From: Eubacterium sp.
Lineage (GTDB): Bacteria; Bacillota; Clostridia; Oscillospirales; Acutalibacteraceae
Assembly: GCA_017514345.1 (NCBI GenBank)
Contig: JAFWKC010000085.1
Location: 1-64,000 of the forward strand
DNA length: 64,000 nt
Reading direction: 5' to 3'
The number at the start of each line of letters is the position of its first letter. The first letter of the stretch is position 1. Below, piece by piece: positions 1 to 10,116 of the stretch. The notes beneath the pieces are model-generated. The model was not told where the DNA came from, ran no database searches, and was given only the letters and a program-made list of their open reading frames with translations. The position numbers and the translations under genes were made by a program.

Positions 1-20
1 TATCTATCTATCTATCTATC
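1..20. repeat. TATC tetranucleotide microsatellite
   Basis: Five perfect copies of TATC sit exactly at the left edge of the window, so the tract may be longer outside it. It lies upstream of a terminator hairpin and is probably intergenic. Such tracts are prone to slippage. No gene association can be shown from here. Confidence 0.8.
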
Positions 21-68
21 AGAGCATAATTCTGCCCTTTTCAAAAGTCAATACATTTGTTAAATTTA

Positions 69-105
69 GGTACAGTATGCCTTAACGGGCGTACTGTACC
101 TTTTT
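69..105 (+). terminator. Rho-independent terminator of an off-window gene
   Basis: A 14-bp stem (69-82 with 87-100, one G-T pair and one end mismatch) closes a four-base loop and is followed by five T residues. It would end transcription of a plus-strand gene lying left of the window and insulate the surface-protein gene that starts at 164. Confidence 0.8.
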
Positions 106-163
106 GCGTTTGCTAAAAACGCTTAATATAAATAAAAATAATATGTTTCAAGGAGGAAAAAAT

Positions 164-3100
164 ATGGAACAAACAAAAAAATTAAGTAGAAAGGTGATAA
201 GCATTTTACTGTCGCTGCTGATGGTATTCTCGTGCTTTTCGGGCATGAGCCTGACGGCGTGGGCGGTTGAAGCAACTACGCTCACCGCAGAAACGACAAC
301 ATGGGAAAACGGCGATTATGTAGTACCGACAGGAGGTGTAACCATCAGCGGTCACATCACAGTCAACGGAACCGTAAATCTGACATTAACAGAAGGTGCT
401 ACGCTGACGGCAAACACGGGAATCACATTAAGTGATGGAGCTACCCTCAATGTCAGCGGTAAGGGTACAATGGCTGTAAATGGCTCGAATAATAATACAT
501 CTTCAACCGTTGCCGGTACTGGTATGCTCGTGCTGAACAGCGGAACGCTGACAGCCAAAGGCGGCACCGGTCAAAGTTTTGGTAATGTTCAAGATAATAA
601 AACTGGAGCAGCCGGTGGTGTAGCAATCAATGGTGCTGTAACTGTAGCAGGCGGAACACTGAATGCTACAGGCGGTAATGGCGGCAGTATCGGTAAGGCA
701 TCTGACAATAGCAAAGGTGGAGCAGGTGGCGTAGCCATAAACGGAGCACTTAGCATAAACTGTGGAAGTATGACGGCAAGCAAAGGTAACAATGGTAGCG
801 TGGGTGCTGCCTGTCGCAACTCGGTAGGAGGAGTTGGTGGCGATGGCTACGACGGCACGCTGACCCTTGGCTCAGGTGTGAAGCTTTATGAGGGTACTGA
901 AGCAAACGAAGAAAAACTTCTTGATGGAAATGATAGCACCGAACGTTCTTACAGCGGCAGCAGACCACAGAATATGTTTGCTGAGTTTATCTCCACGGGT
1001 TCAGTAGACGAAATAACCTGGGAAGGTAGTATTCTAAAAAGTTTGACCGACTCAAACGGCATAACTGTTACCGGCGATGGTATTGCATATGCTGCTGCTG
1101 GACTTATGTTTCAACAGCATAGTGGTCCAATCAATTTTTCTGCAAGTAATGGGTATTTTACGAAGATTGTAATAACTTGCAATGAATTAGAAAATCGTAG
1201 CGGAGCTACTATCAGCGGTTTTACTCAATCAGGTAATACACTTACATGGACCGGTGAGTCCGCTAATGTAACTATTCCTCAAAATAGTAGAGGTCTTAGT
1301 TTGTACGGTGTTACATCTATTAAATTCACCGGAGTCGGATTGATACCTACTGTTGACAAATCAGCGCTTGAAACGGCAATCACAGCAGCCGAAACACTGT
1401 ATGACAGCATTAAGGATGATACGGATTATTCCACTATCGCAAGCACACTTAAAACTGCGATAGACGCTGCAAAAGAAGTTGCAGATAGTGAAACTGCAGA
1501 CCAGAACGCTGTTGATACAGCTAACGGAGCAATTTCAGACGCAACGACAACCGCAGTAGTTGGAATGATTAACGCTCTTCCTGCAAGCACGGAGGTTACC
1601 ACCTCTGACAAAGATAAGATTGAGGCAGTCAGAGCAGCTTATGATAACCTTACCGATGCGCAGAAGGAATCGTTTGACACCGACACTCTTAAGAAACTGA
1701 CTGACGCTGAAACTGCATTGCAGGACGCTATTGATACCGAAACAGCACAGGGTGCAACGAATACTATCAACGCTCTTCCCGATGCAGACAAGGTAACAAC
1801 TGCGAACAAAGACGCTATTGAAGCCGCAAGAAAGGCGTATAACGATCTTACTGACGACCAGAAGAAAAAGGTAAGCGACGATACACTTAAGAAGCTGACC
1901 GACGCAGAGGACGCTCTCAAAGCAGCAGGAGTCAGCGATACAATCAATGCACTTCCTGCAGCAGATGAGGTAACAACTGCTGATAAGGATGCGATTGAAA
2001 AGGCAAGAAAAGCGTATGACGCTCTTACTGACGAGCAGAAGGCATATGTTCCTGCTGAAACTCTTAAGAAGCTGACTGACGCTGAATCTGCACTTGCAGT
2101 AGCAGAAGTAAACGCGGCAATCGACGCACTTCCTGCGGCTGACGAGGTAACAACCGCAAACAAGGACGCTATCGAAGCAGCAAGAAAAGCATATGACGCT
2201 CTTACCGACGATGAGAAGGCAAAGATTGCTCCCGAAACGCTCAAGAAGCTCACCGACGCTGAATCTGCACTTGCAGTAGCAACGGCTAACGAAGCAATCA
2301 ACGCGCTTCCTGCGGCTGACGAAGTAACAACCGCAAACAAGGACGCTATCGAAGCAGCAAGAAAAGCATATGACGCTCTTACTGATGAAGAAAAAGAAAA
2401 GATTGCTCCCGAAACGCTCAAGAAGCTGACTGACGCTGAATCGGCATTCTCGGTAGCAAGCGTTAAAGAAAAAATCAACGCTCTTCCTGCAGCAGACGAA
2501 GTAACAACCGCAAACAAGGACGCTATTGAAGCAGCAAGAGGATTCTACGACGCTCTTACTGATGAAGAAAAAGCAAAGGTTGCTCCCGAAACGCTCAAGA
2601 AGCTCACCGACGCAGAGGACGCTCTTGCAGCAGCAACAGTAAGCGATGAAATCAAAGCACTTCCTGCAGCAGCCGAGATAACAACCGACAACAAGGCGGC
2701 AATCGCAGCAGCAAGAAAAGTATATGACGCTCTCACTGACGAGCAGAAGGCATATGTTGCTCCCGAAACGCTTAAGAAACTGACTGACGCTGAATCTGCA
2801 CTTGCAGTGGCAGAGGCTAACAAAGCAATTAGCGAGCTTCCCGAGGCTGACAAGGTAACACTTGCAGATAAGGACGCTGTTGAAGCAGCAAGAAAGGCAT
2901 ACGACGCTCTTACTGACGAAGAAAAGGCAAAGATTCCTCCCGAAACGCTCGAGAAGCTGACCAACGCTGAAAAAGCATATGCAGCAGAAAAAGAAGCAGA
3001 CGACACCGCAAAGGCAAAGGACGCTTCCGACAAGATTGCAGCGCTTCCCAAGGCAGCCGACGTTACGACAAAGGACGAGAAGGCTATCAAGGCAGCAAGA

Positions 3101-3814
3101 GCAGCTTACGACGCACTTTCCGACGAACAGAAAGCAAAGGTTCCTGCCGATACATTAAAGCAGCTTGAAGAGTCTGAAAAGGCACTTGCACAGGCAAAGG
3201 CAGTTGCCGCAGCAAAGAAAGACGCAAAGACTGCTATGAACAATCAGATAACAGTAACGCAGAAGGGCAAGAAGATTACTGTTAAGTGGAAGAAGGCTGC
3301 CAAGGCTGACGGATACTTTGTATACGTTCAGTATTGCAGTAAGAAGTTCAAGAAACCCGCTAAGACTATCAAGAAGAATTCCACAACAAAGGTTACTATC
3401 ACCAAGTTGAACGGCAAAAAGATTAACCTTAAAAAGAACTTCAAGGTAATTGTTAAGCCTTACAAGATTGTAAACGGCAAGAAGGTTGTTCTTGCAACAA
3501 GCATTTCCGGTCATATCGTTGGCGTAAAGAACAAGAAGTACACCAATGTTAAGACTATCAAGGCTACCAAGAAAGCATTAACCGTAAAGGTTGGCAAGAC
3601 CAAGAAGGCTAAGGCAAAGGTTACTCTTGTTGACAAGAAAAAGAAGCACATTCCTTCAAGCCACGCACCTAAGTTCCGTTACAGAACATCCAACAAGAGC
3701 ATCGCAACTGTTGATAAGAACGGTAAGATTAAGGGTATCAAGAAGGGTACCTGCACAATCTATGTTTACGCTATCAACGGCAAGATGACAAAGATTAAGG
3801 TAACGGTTAAATAA
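164..3814 (+). CDS. Large secreted repeat protein with beta-helix-like N-terminus and Big_2-like C-terminus
   Basis: This is a 1216-residue secreted surface protein of unknown function. I chose the ATG at 164 because AAGGAGGA lies just upstream and a typical signal peptide follows (basic start, hydrophobic core, cleavage near AWA). Residues about 50-300 are Gly/Asn/Thr-rich short repeats of the beta-solenoid kind. A FIVAR-like helical segment follows at about 405-465. Nine helical repeats of about 59 residues occupy roughly 468-1020; each contains ALPxADEVTT and KKLTDAE-like motifs. The C-terminus is very Lys-rich and resembles an Fn3-like domain plus a Big_2-like Ig fold (SIATVD, GxIKGIKKGTCTI). 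No LPxTG motif is visible, so anchoring is probably non-covalent through the basic C-terminus. An adhesin or cell-wall-associated role is inference. Confidence 0.85.
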   Translation: MEQTKKLSRKVISILLSLLMVFSCFSGMSLTAWAVEATTLTAETTTWENGDYVVPTGGVTISGHITVNGTVNLTLTEGATLTANTGITLSDGATLNVSGKGTMAVNGSNNNTSSTVAGTGMLVLNSGTLTAKGGTGQSFGNVQDNKTGAAGGVAINGAVTVAGGTLNATGGNGGSIGKASDNSKGGAGGVAINGALSINCGSMTASKGNNGSVGAACRNSVGGVGGDGYDGTLTLGSGVKLYEGTEANEEKLLDGNDSTERSYSGSRPQNMFAEFISTGSVDEITWEGSILKSLTDSNGITVTGDGIAYAAAGLMFQQHSGPINFSASNGYFTKIVITCNELENRSGATISGFTQSGNTLTWTGESANVTIPQNSRGLSLYGVTSIKFTGVGLIPTVDKSALETAITAAETLYDSIKDDTDYSTIASTLKTAIDAAKEVADSETADQNAVDTANGAISDATTTAVVGMINALPASTEVTTSDKDKIEAVRAAYDNLTDAQKESFDTDTLKKLTDAETALQDAIDTETAQGATNTINALPDADKVTTANKDAIEAARKAYNDLTDDQKKKVSDDTLKKLTDAEDALKAAGVSDTINALPAADEVTTADKDAIEKARKAYDALTDEQKAYVPAETLKKLTDAESALAVAEVNAAIDALPAADEVTTANKDAIEAARKAYDALTDDEKAKIAPETLKKLTDAESALAVATANEAINALPAADEVTTANKDAIEAARKAYDALTDEEKEKIAPETLKKLTDAESAFSVASVKEKINALPAADEVTTANKDAIEAARGFYDALTDEEKAKVAPETLKKLTDAEDALAAATVSDEIKALPAAAEITTDNKAAIAAARKVYDALTDEQKAYVAPETLKKLTDAESALAVAEANKAISELPEADKVTLADKDAVEAARKAYDALTDEEKAKIPPETLEKLTNAEKAYAAEKEADDTAKAKDASDKIAALPKAADVTTKDEKAIKAARAAYDALSDEQKAKVPADTLKQLEESEKALAQAKAVAAAKKDAKTAMNNQITVTQKGKKITVKWKKAAKADGYFVYVQYCSKKFKKPAKTIKKNSTTKVTITKLNGKKINLKKNFKVIVKPYKIVNGKKVVLATSISGHIVGVKNKKYTNVKTIKATKKALTVKVGKTKKAKAKVTLVDKKKKHIPSSHAPKFRYRTSNKSIATVDKNGKIKGIKKGTCTIYVYAINGKMTKIKVTVK
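1566..3221 (+). repeat. Tandem ~177-180 bp coding repeats (nine units)
   Basis: Nine in-frame units begin near 1566, 1764, 1944, 2121, 2301, 2475, 2655, 2829 and 3036 within the secreted protein gene. Units three to seven are the most alike, with long stretches nearly identical at the DNA level, so copy number could change by recombination. Outer units are more diverged, which is usual for an expanding repeat array. Confidence 0.85.
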
Positions 3815-4146
3815 TGAAGAACCACAAAGATTCATTAAGCAAAATTGAGCTTGAGGAATTAAGAAAACTGTATGAGCATTTTTTTGAATATGCAACAACA
3901 AGATATTTACCCAATCTGAAAGAAATTCAAAAAGGCTCCGAAAAGTTCGATAGTTTTATGAGAAGGGTTAAAACTAATCCCGAGCTTTTAGGAGATGACG
4001 ATTCGGCAACGAACGAGGCTCTTTTGGACTACCTTTCCGAGTATTCATTTGCCGCTTTCGGCATAGGCTTTGCTCTCGGAAAGCTCATTGATAAAGACAC
4101 TGACGCCTTTGAAGAACACATAAAAGCAGCAATGCAGAAAGATTAA
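3814..4146 (+). CDS. Hypothetical 110-residue protein
   Basis: I do not recognise this protein. Its ATG overlaps the stop of the secreted repeat protein by one base (TAATG), so translational coupling is likely. It is acidic, helical, lacks a signal peptide and has only a weakly hydrophobic stretch near residues 84-96. A cytoplasmic accessory of the surface protein is possible but unsupported. A strong terminator follows at once, which suggests the two genes form a complete operon. Confidence 0.65.
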   Translation: MKNHKDSLSKIELEELRKLYEHFFEYATTRYLPNLKEIQKGSEKFDSFMRRVKTNPELLGDDDSATNEALLDYLSEYSFAAFGIGFALGKLIDKDTDAFEEHIKAAMQKD

Positions 4147-4162
4147 AAAACACATAATTAAG

Positions 4163-4193
4163 GGCTCGGAGTTAACGCTCCGAGCCTTAACTT
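4163..4193 (+). terminator. Rho-independent terminator after the surface-protein operon
   Basis: GGCTCGGAG pairs with CTCCGAGCC around a short TTAACG loop, followed by a T-rich stretch. It marks the end of the two-gene operon and is close to the inferred left boundary of the mobilizable element. Confidence 0.8.
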
Positions 4194-4225
4194 TTGAAAA
4201 AATAGAACAGGTGTGCTAAAAAGTG

Positions 4226-4254
4226 TTGACAAATATTTTCAGATATGTTAGAAT
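4226..4254 (+). promoter_or_regulatory. Sigma-A-type promoter of the mobilizable element
   Basis: A perfect TTGACA (-35) is followed after 17 bases by TAGAAT (-10). It drives the structured leader and, by readthrough, the mobilization genes. It is one of the best consensus matches seen in the window. Confidence 0.8.
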
Positions 4255-4349
4255 AAAAATCGACAAATAAATACAGTTTCTGAAATGCCATTTTTGTCGG
4301 CAATGTTTTAATTTAGCCGATTACATTTTACATAAACATTTTCATTTTG

Positions 4350-4456
4350 GATGACTTTAAAGAGTCGCTTACATAGGCGAGAGAAACGCTCTGTGAGGTA
4401 GGGTTAAACGCCCTGCCTGTTAGCGTTGCTACTCACCTGTGTGAGTGGCTTTTTTC
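4350..4456 (+). ncRNA. Structured leader or small RNA ending in a terminator
   Basis: Between the promoter at 4226 and the first gene at 4678 the transcript can fold into several stems. AACGCT (4385-4390) pairs with AGCGTT (4422-4427) and encloses GGTAGGG/CCCTGCC (4397-4403 with 4411-4417). This is followed at once by a terminator hairpin (4428-4436 with 4441-4449) and seven T residues. It could be an attenuator controlling readthrough into the mobilization genes, or a free-standing RNA of about 200 nt. Between 4457 and 4677 I see no further gene. Confidence 0.6.
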
Positions 4457-4677
4457 TTTTGGGAAAAAACTGAATGACCGCCCGAAAGGGATATGCTTGC
4501 CAAGAGGTTTGTGGCGAAAACGGAGCGAGCAATACGCAGCGAGTGAGGTGCAGGAACTGCTTTCGGATAGAACGGCACATGAAAAAAACAAGTAAAATAA
4601 TAATCCGTTTCGACAATATATTTTTCGGCAAAGTGCGATAATAATCTGTCGGGAAATGGATGGAAAAGGAGTAATTT

Positions 4678-4971
4678 ATGATAACCGGAATGAAGAAAAA
4701 GGAAAAGATTACGGAGATATTCTTTGACGAAGATAGCCCTGTAATTAACATCAGAACCTACAACACCGACCTTAAAAATCGGCTGACAAAGTTCTCAAAA
4801 GAGTACCCTGATGAGTGCAAATTGGTGGATGATTCGGGTAACGGTATGCTTGAATTTGAGATTAATAAGGGTAGGTTTTGCTTCCGTTTAACAGCACCTT
4901 ACAGCGAAAAGCGAAGGAGTCTTTTATCTCATAATGCGTCTGTAAATAATCACCTTCCGAAAAAAGAATAG
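4678..4971 (+). CDS. Small conserved mobile-element protein (97 aa)
   Basis: This small charged cytoplasmic protein starts at an ATG preceded by AAAGGAG. Similar proteins, as I recall them, sit just upstream of relaxase genes in clostridial mobilizable elements, with a conserved stretch resembling ITEIFFDEDSP near residues 11-21 and RLTAPYSEKRR towards the end. The function is unknown. Position between the attenuator-like leader and the oriT-like dyads suggests a role in element regulation or relaxosome assembly, which is inference. Confidence 0.6.
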   Translation: MITGMKKKEKITEIFFDEDSPVINIRTYNTDLKNRLTKFSKEYPDECKLVDDSGNGMLEFEINKGRFCFRLTAPYSEKRRSLLSHNASVNNHLPKKE

Positions 4972-5010
4972 GGTGTCTTTGTATGCTCGATGTTTCTTTG
5001 CCTCGCAGAG

Positions 5011-5072
5011 CGCAATGCACTTGTGATGCGTTAGTGTCAAAAGTGCCATTGCGTTACTTTTGGAAAAGTAAC
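5011..5072 (+). other. Candidate origin of transfer (oriT)
   Basis: Directly upstream of the relaxase gene lie two adjacent dyads. GCAATGCACTT (5011-5021) pairs imperfectly with AAGTGCCATTGC (5041-5052). GTTACTTTT (5053-5061) pairs perfectly with AAAAGTAAC (5064-5072). The first loop contains TAGTGTC (5031-5037), which resembles the TAGTGTG nick region of pMV158-type MobV origins. Location and structure fit an oriT; the nick site is inferred. Confidence 0.5.
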
Positions 5073-5135
5073 AAAACTGAGAAAAACCGAATTTTGAAAG
5101 ACAGATGAAAATATGAAGAAAGGAATGATAAATAT

Positions 5136-6278
5136 ATGGAATATTCAAGCATCAGCATTGAGCTCGGCAAGGGTGTAATAAATCATAACAACAGAAAATT
5201 TATTGCCGAAAATGTTGACAGAGAAAAAACGAAAAACAATATTGAATACAAAAACATTCCAATTGAGGAAGCGTATCATATTCTCTTTGATGATGCTCTG
5301 CAAAGATACAATGATAAGCAAACAAGAAAGAGCAGAAGAATACCAAGCTACTATGAGCATATTAAAAATAGCAAACAGGAAAATTTATTCTATGAAATTA
5401 TAGTTCAGGTTGGCAACCGTGATGATATGGGAGTCGGAACGGAGAATGAAGAATTAGCAAAAAGAATTTTGGATAGGTATATGAAAGAATTTGAAGAAAG
5501 AAATCCATATCTTTTTGTATTTAATGCTCACTTGCACATGGATGAGGCAACGCCGCATTTACACATTGACTTCATTCCCTTTACAACAGAAAGTGATCGT
5601 GGTTTGGACACAAGGGTATCGCTCAAACAAGCTCTCCTCAATGAAGGCTTTTACAGTTTAGGCAAAAGCGATACCGAAACGATGGCTTGGATGCGAAACG
5701 AGAAGGAAGAATTATCGGCGGTTATGAAACGGAACGAGGTTGAATGGGAAAATCAAGGTAATGACCGTGACCACCTTTCCGTTTTGGAATTCAAAAAGGA
5801 ACAGCGCTCAAAAGAGGTGGAGGAATTAGAAGCGCAGGTGTCAACGCTGGAAAGCAAATTCAAAAATCTGACTACGGCGATTGAAACGGTTACTGCGCCG
5901 AAATACAATAAGGAGTTTGAGGAGGAGTTCGTTCTCCCCGAGCCGCAGCGTATGGAAACTGCAAAGAATTACAAAGGTCGTATTGAGGAAATGTTCAACA
6001 AACTGAAATCACTTGTGAAATACGCATTAGTCAAATACTTTGACTTGAAAAATGATTATCACGAGTTGTATAACGAAAAGCAAATGCTTTCTCACAGGAT
6101 TTACAAACTTGATGAAAGCAACAAGGAATATCAAAACAAAAACAACGAATTAAGAAAACAATTAAGAGATTACCGTATGCTTCGCAAGGTACTTGGCAGC
6201 AAAGAGGTTGATCATATACTTGAAGAAGCAAAGAGAAGTCACAAAAGGAGGAATTACGAATGGGAAAACACAAGATAA
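5136..6278 (+). CDS. MobV-family relaxase (plasmid recombination/mobilization protein)
   Basis: A 380-residue relaxase that would nick the element at oriT and pilot the single strand during mobilization. The MobV signature is clear: NAHLHMDEATPHLHIDF near residues 129-145 gives the metal-binding histidine cluster with its acidic residue. The region after about residue 225 is a long coiled coil, typical of Pre/Mob proteins. The ATG follows an AAGAAAGGAATG-like ribosome binding site. The downstream gene overlaps its end by 19 bases, indicating one operon. Length is near the family norm and no damage is seen. Confidence 0.9.
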   Translation: MEYSSISIELGKGVINHNNRKFIAENVDREKTKNNIEYKNIPIEEAYHILFDDALQRYNDKQTRKSRRIPSYYEHIKNSKQENLFYEIIVQVGNRDDMGVGTENEELAKRILDRYMKEFEERNPYLFVFNAHLHMDEATPHLHIDFIPFTTESDRGLDTRVSLKQALLNEGFYSLGKSDTETMAWMRNEKEELSAVMKRNEVEWENQGNDRDHLSVLEFKKEQRSKEVEELEAQVSTLESKFKNLTTAIETVTAPKYNKEFEEEFVLPEPQRMETAKNYKGRIEEMFNKLKSLVKYALVKYFDLKNDYHELYNEKQMLSHRIYKLDESNKEYQNKNNELRKQLRDYRMLRKVLGSKEVDHILEEAKRSHKRRNYEWENTR

Positions 6279-6526
6279 AAATACCTATCTCAAAAGAAGA
6301 ATACGAAGAATTTTTGAAAGTAAAAAATGAGTTTTCGGAAATGCTTGATAATATGAGCGAAGAGGAACGCAAGCGTTGGTTTGCCAAACTGTTTTTCAGA
6401 AATCCGATTAACTTTGAAAAGGAAATTGACGGTACCGTTTACTGCGTGAACACGCATTTTAATTGTCAAGCAAAAACTTCTGTTTATGACAGAATAGACC
6501 GATTAATTGAACAGATGGGAAAATAA
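6260..6526 (+). CDS. TnpW-like small transposon protein (88 aa)
   Basis: The gene overlaps the relaxase by 19 bases and ends about 100 bases before the recombinase. The N-terminal half is helical and charged. The C-terminal part (DGTVYCVNTHF followed by DRIDRLIEQM) resembles the short conserved tail of TnpW-family proteins found beside recombinases in Tn4451-like elements. The function of that family is not established. Identification rests on motif memory and position, so it is tentative. Confidence 0.55.
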   Translation: MGKHKIKIPISKEEYEEFLKVKNEFSEMLDNMSEEERKRWFAKLFFRNPINFEKEIDGTVYCVNTHFNCQAKTSVYDRIDRLIEQMGK

Positions 6527-6545
6527 TTTAAATTTCACGCATTAA

Positions 6546-8291
<1,746 letters not shown>

Positions 8292-8302
8292 AAAGAAAAA
8301 CA

Positions 8303-8320
8303 GCATAACCGTAGTTATGC
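8303..8320. repeat. Perfect 7-bp dyad just after the recombinase gene
   Basis: GCATAAC and GTTATGC flank a CGTA centre, 12 bases past the recombinase stop. It could be the recombinase-binding half-sites at the right end of the element, or a weak terminator; no T run follows. It is the most element-end-like structure found. Confidence 0.45.
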
Positions 8321-8344
8321 CATTAATCTTAAACTTTTAGGACG

Positions 8345-8390
8345 CCCTCGGGGTACTCCTTATTTATGTAGGAGACCCCGAGGCTCTTTT
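8345..8390. terminator. Bidirectional terminator between mobile element and malQ
   Basis: CCTCGGGGT-ACTCC pairs with GGAG-ACCCCGAGG around an 11-base loop, followed on the plus strand by a T run. The malQ stop lies just to the right, so the hairpin probably serves the minus-strand gene as well. Confidence 0.8.
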
Positions 8391-8399
8391 TTATACTTT

Positions 8400-9926
8400 T
8401 TATTGCTTTTCAATCGACGGATACATTCTGCGGTAGAGGGCGTTGATGTGCCTGAAATAATCAGCGTCAATGCTGTCGATTGTTTCGCGCGTTGTGCGGA
8501 AGCGCCAGTTCTTATCAGGCACGCCAGGAATGTTCATCCTTGCGTCAGAGCCGAAGCCGCACATATCCTGAAGTGCAATAATTGCAACGTTTGAAGCGCT
8601 CTGCCATACAGCCTCGGTAATGCAGCGGCACGACGGCGAATAGTAGCCGCCCTCGCCCCAGTTTCCGCCGTGAAAATGACAGTAATCAAGTGCAAATCTT
8701 CTTTCGTCCTCGCTTGCTTCCCACAGCCAGCCGAGTATGGTGTTGTTGTCGTGCGTGCCGACGTAATTTATTGAATTCGGCGTAGCGTTATGCGGAAGGT
8801 GCGATGAGTCGGAATTTGCGTCAAACGCGAACTGAGCCACCTTCATTCCGGGGAATGCCGTGTCCTCGAGAAGCTGTACAACGTCCTCGCCGAAAACGCC
8901 TAAATCCTCGGCGATAATCGGAGCGTCGGAGCCGAATTTTCTAAACACGGTTTTGAACAAATCCATCCTCGGACCGTCAACCCATTCGCCGACCTTTGCA
9001 GTTTCGCTTTCGGCGGGGATTTCCCAGTACGACGCAAACGCTCTGAAATGGTCAATTCGCACTGTGTCATAGATTTTCAGCGCGTGTCCGAGCCTTGACA
9101 GCCACCACGAATACTTATCCTTTTTCATTGCCTTCCAGTCGTAAATCGGATTGCCCCAAAGCTGTCCGTTTTCGCTGAAATAATCGGGCGGAACGCCTGC
9201 GACCTTTTCGACCTTAAGCGTCTTTTCGTCAATCAGGAACATCGGCAGATTTGACCACACGTCAACGCTGTCCATAGCAACGTAAAACGGCATATCGCCG
9301 ATGATTGCCACGCCCTTTTTGTTGGCGTATTTTTTTATCTCAAACCACTGCTTGTAGAATACGTACTGAACGAATTTCCAGAACGCCGCTTCGCTTTCGT
9401 AATCGAAGATGTTTTTGATACATTCAAAGTAGTGCGCGTGCTCTGAGCTCCACTCCCACCACGGTCTGAAGTCTTCCTGCTCCTTGACTGCCATATAAAC
9501 GGCGTAATCGGTAAGCCAGCTGTTTTCAAGCTCAAATTCCTTGATTTCGTCGGCAAGCTCCTCGCCAACGCGCATAAACGCTTTTTTGAGCGTTTCGTAT
9601 CTGATTTTCTTTGCAAATTCAAAATCAGCCGTGTACGGCGTGCCGTCGTAGATGTTTTTGCGGTAATCCTCCTCGTCAATCAGCCCCATATCGAGCAGTC
9701 CCTTTGGATTGATAAAAAGGAAATTACCCGCGAACGCCGACGGTGAGCAGTACGGCGAATTCGCGTCGTCGGTAGGATTGAACGGAAGCACCTGCCAGTA
9801 GGTGAAGCCCATATCGGCAATCCTGTCAATAAAATGGCGGACGTTTTCATCAAAAACTCCTACGCCGTAGTCCGACGGCATAGAGCTTATGTGCATTAAT
9901 ACGCCTGCGCCTCGCTTTTTTAACAT
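8400..9926 (-). CDS. malQ: 4-alpha-glucanotransferase (GH77, amylomaltase)
   Basis: The enzyme transfers glucan segments between maltooligosaccharides in the cytoplasm, allowing maltose and maltodextrin use. The start at 9926 follows AAAGGTGGT; the 14 extra codons of the longer frame lack a ribosome binding site. The 508-residue length is normal for GH77. Visible family signatures are GVLMHISSMPSDYG at the N-terminus, VRIDHFRAF with the catalytic aspartate, IIAEDLGVFG with the acid/base glutamate, and GTHDNNT with the stabilising aspartate. It is monocistronic, with its own promoter and terminator. Confidence 0.96.
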   Translation of the reverse strand: MLKKRGAGVLMHISSMPSDYGVGVFDENVRHFIDRIADMGFTYWQVLPFNPTDDANSPYCSPSAFAGNFLFINPKGLLDMGLIDEEDYRKNIYDGTPYTADFEFAKKIRYETLKKAFMRVGEELADEIKEFELENSWLTDYAVYMAVKEQEDFRPWWEWSSEHAHYFECIKNIFDYESEAAFWKFVQYVFYKQWFEIKKYANKKGVAIIGDMPFYVAMDSVDVWSNLPMFLIDEKTLKVEKVAGVPPDYFSENGQLWGNPIYDWKAMKKDKYSWWLSRLGHALKIYDTVRIDHFRAFASYWEIPAESETAKVGEWVDGPRMDLFKTVFRKFGSDAPIIAEDLGVFGEDVVQLLEDTAFPGMKVAQFAFDANSDSSHLPHNATPNSINYVGTHDNNTILGWLWEASEDERRFALDYCHFHGGNWGEGGYYSPSCRCITEAVWQSASNVAIIALQDMCGFGSDARMNIPGVPDKNWRFRTTRETIDSIDADYFRHINALYRRMYPSIEKQ

Positions 9927-9958
9927 ACGTTTACCACCTTTTGATTTATACAACAAAA

Positions 9959-9987
9959 ATGATACCACGATACGGCAGAAAAATCAA
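9959..9987 (-). promoter_or_regulatory. malQ promoter
   Basis: Read on the minus strand, TTGATT (9982-9987) is followed after 17 bases by TATCAT (9959-9964), about 33 bases upstream of the malQ start. Both boxes are near consensus for a housekeeping sigma factor. No clear operator was recognised. Confidence 0.65.
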
Positions 9988-10045
9988 TTGTGAATTTTAT
10001 ATATATTAATATAATAAATTAACAAAATATTTATTATTTTATATA

Positions 10046-10074
10046 TTGAATAAGCAGAAGCTTTTTGATATAAT
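10046..10074 (+). promoter_or_regulatory. Promoter of the miaB-to-GNAT operon
   Basis: TTGAAT, a 17-base spacer and a perfect TATAAT lie about 43 bases before the miaB start. As gaps downstream are short and no terminator is seen until 27523, this may be the main promoter for the whole 17-kb run, although internal promoters cannot be excluded. Confidence 0.7.
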
Positions 10075-10116
10075 ATCACGGTATAAGTGTAAGTGTATCT
10101 TACGGGAGGTGATTAA

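Noticed and set aside
1639..3090. Long open frames (292 and 181 codons) on the minus strand across the repeat protein
   Set aside because: They are antisense to the repeats, are low-complexity Ser/Ala/Val mirrors of the coding repeats, and lack ribosome binding sites. The plus-strand gene has signal peptide and domains.
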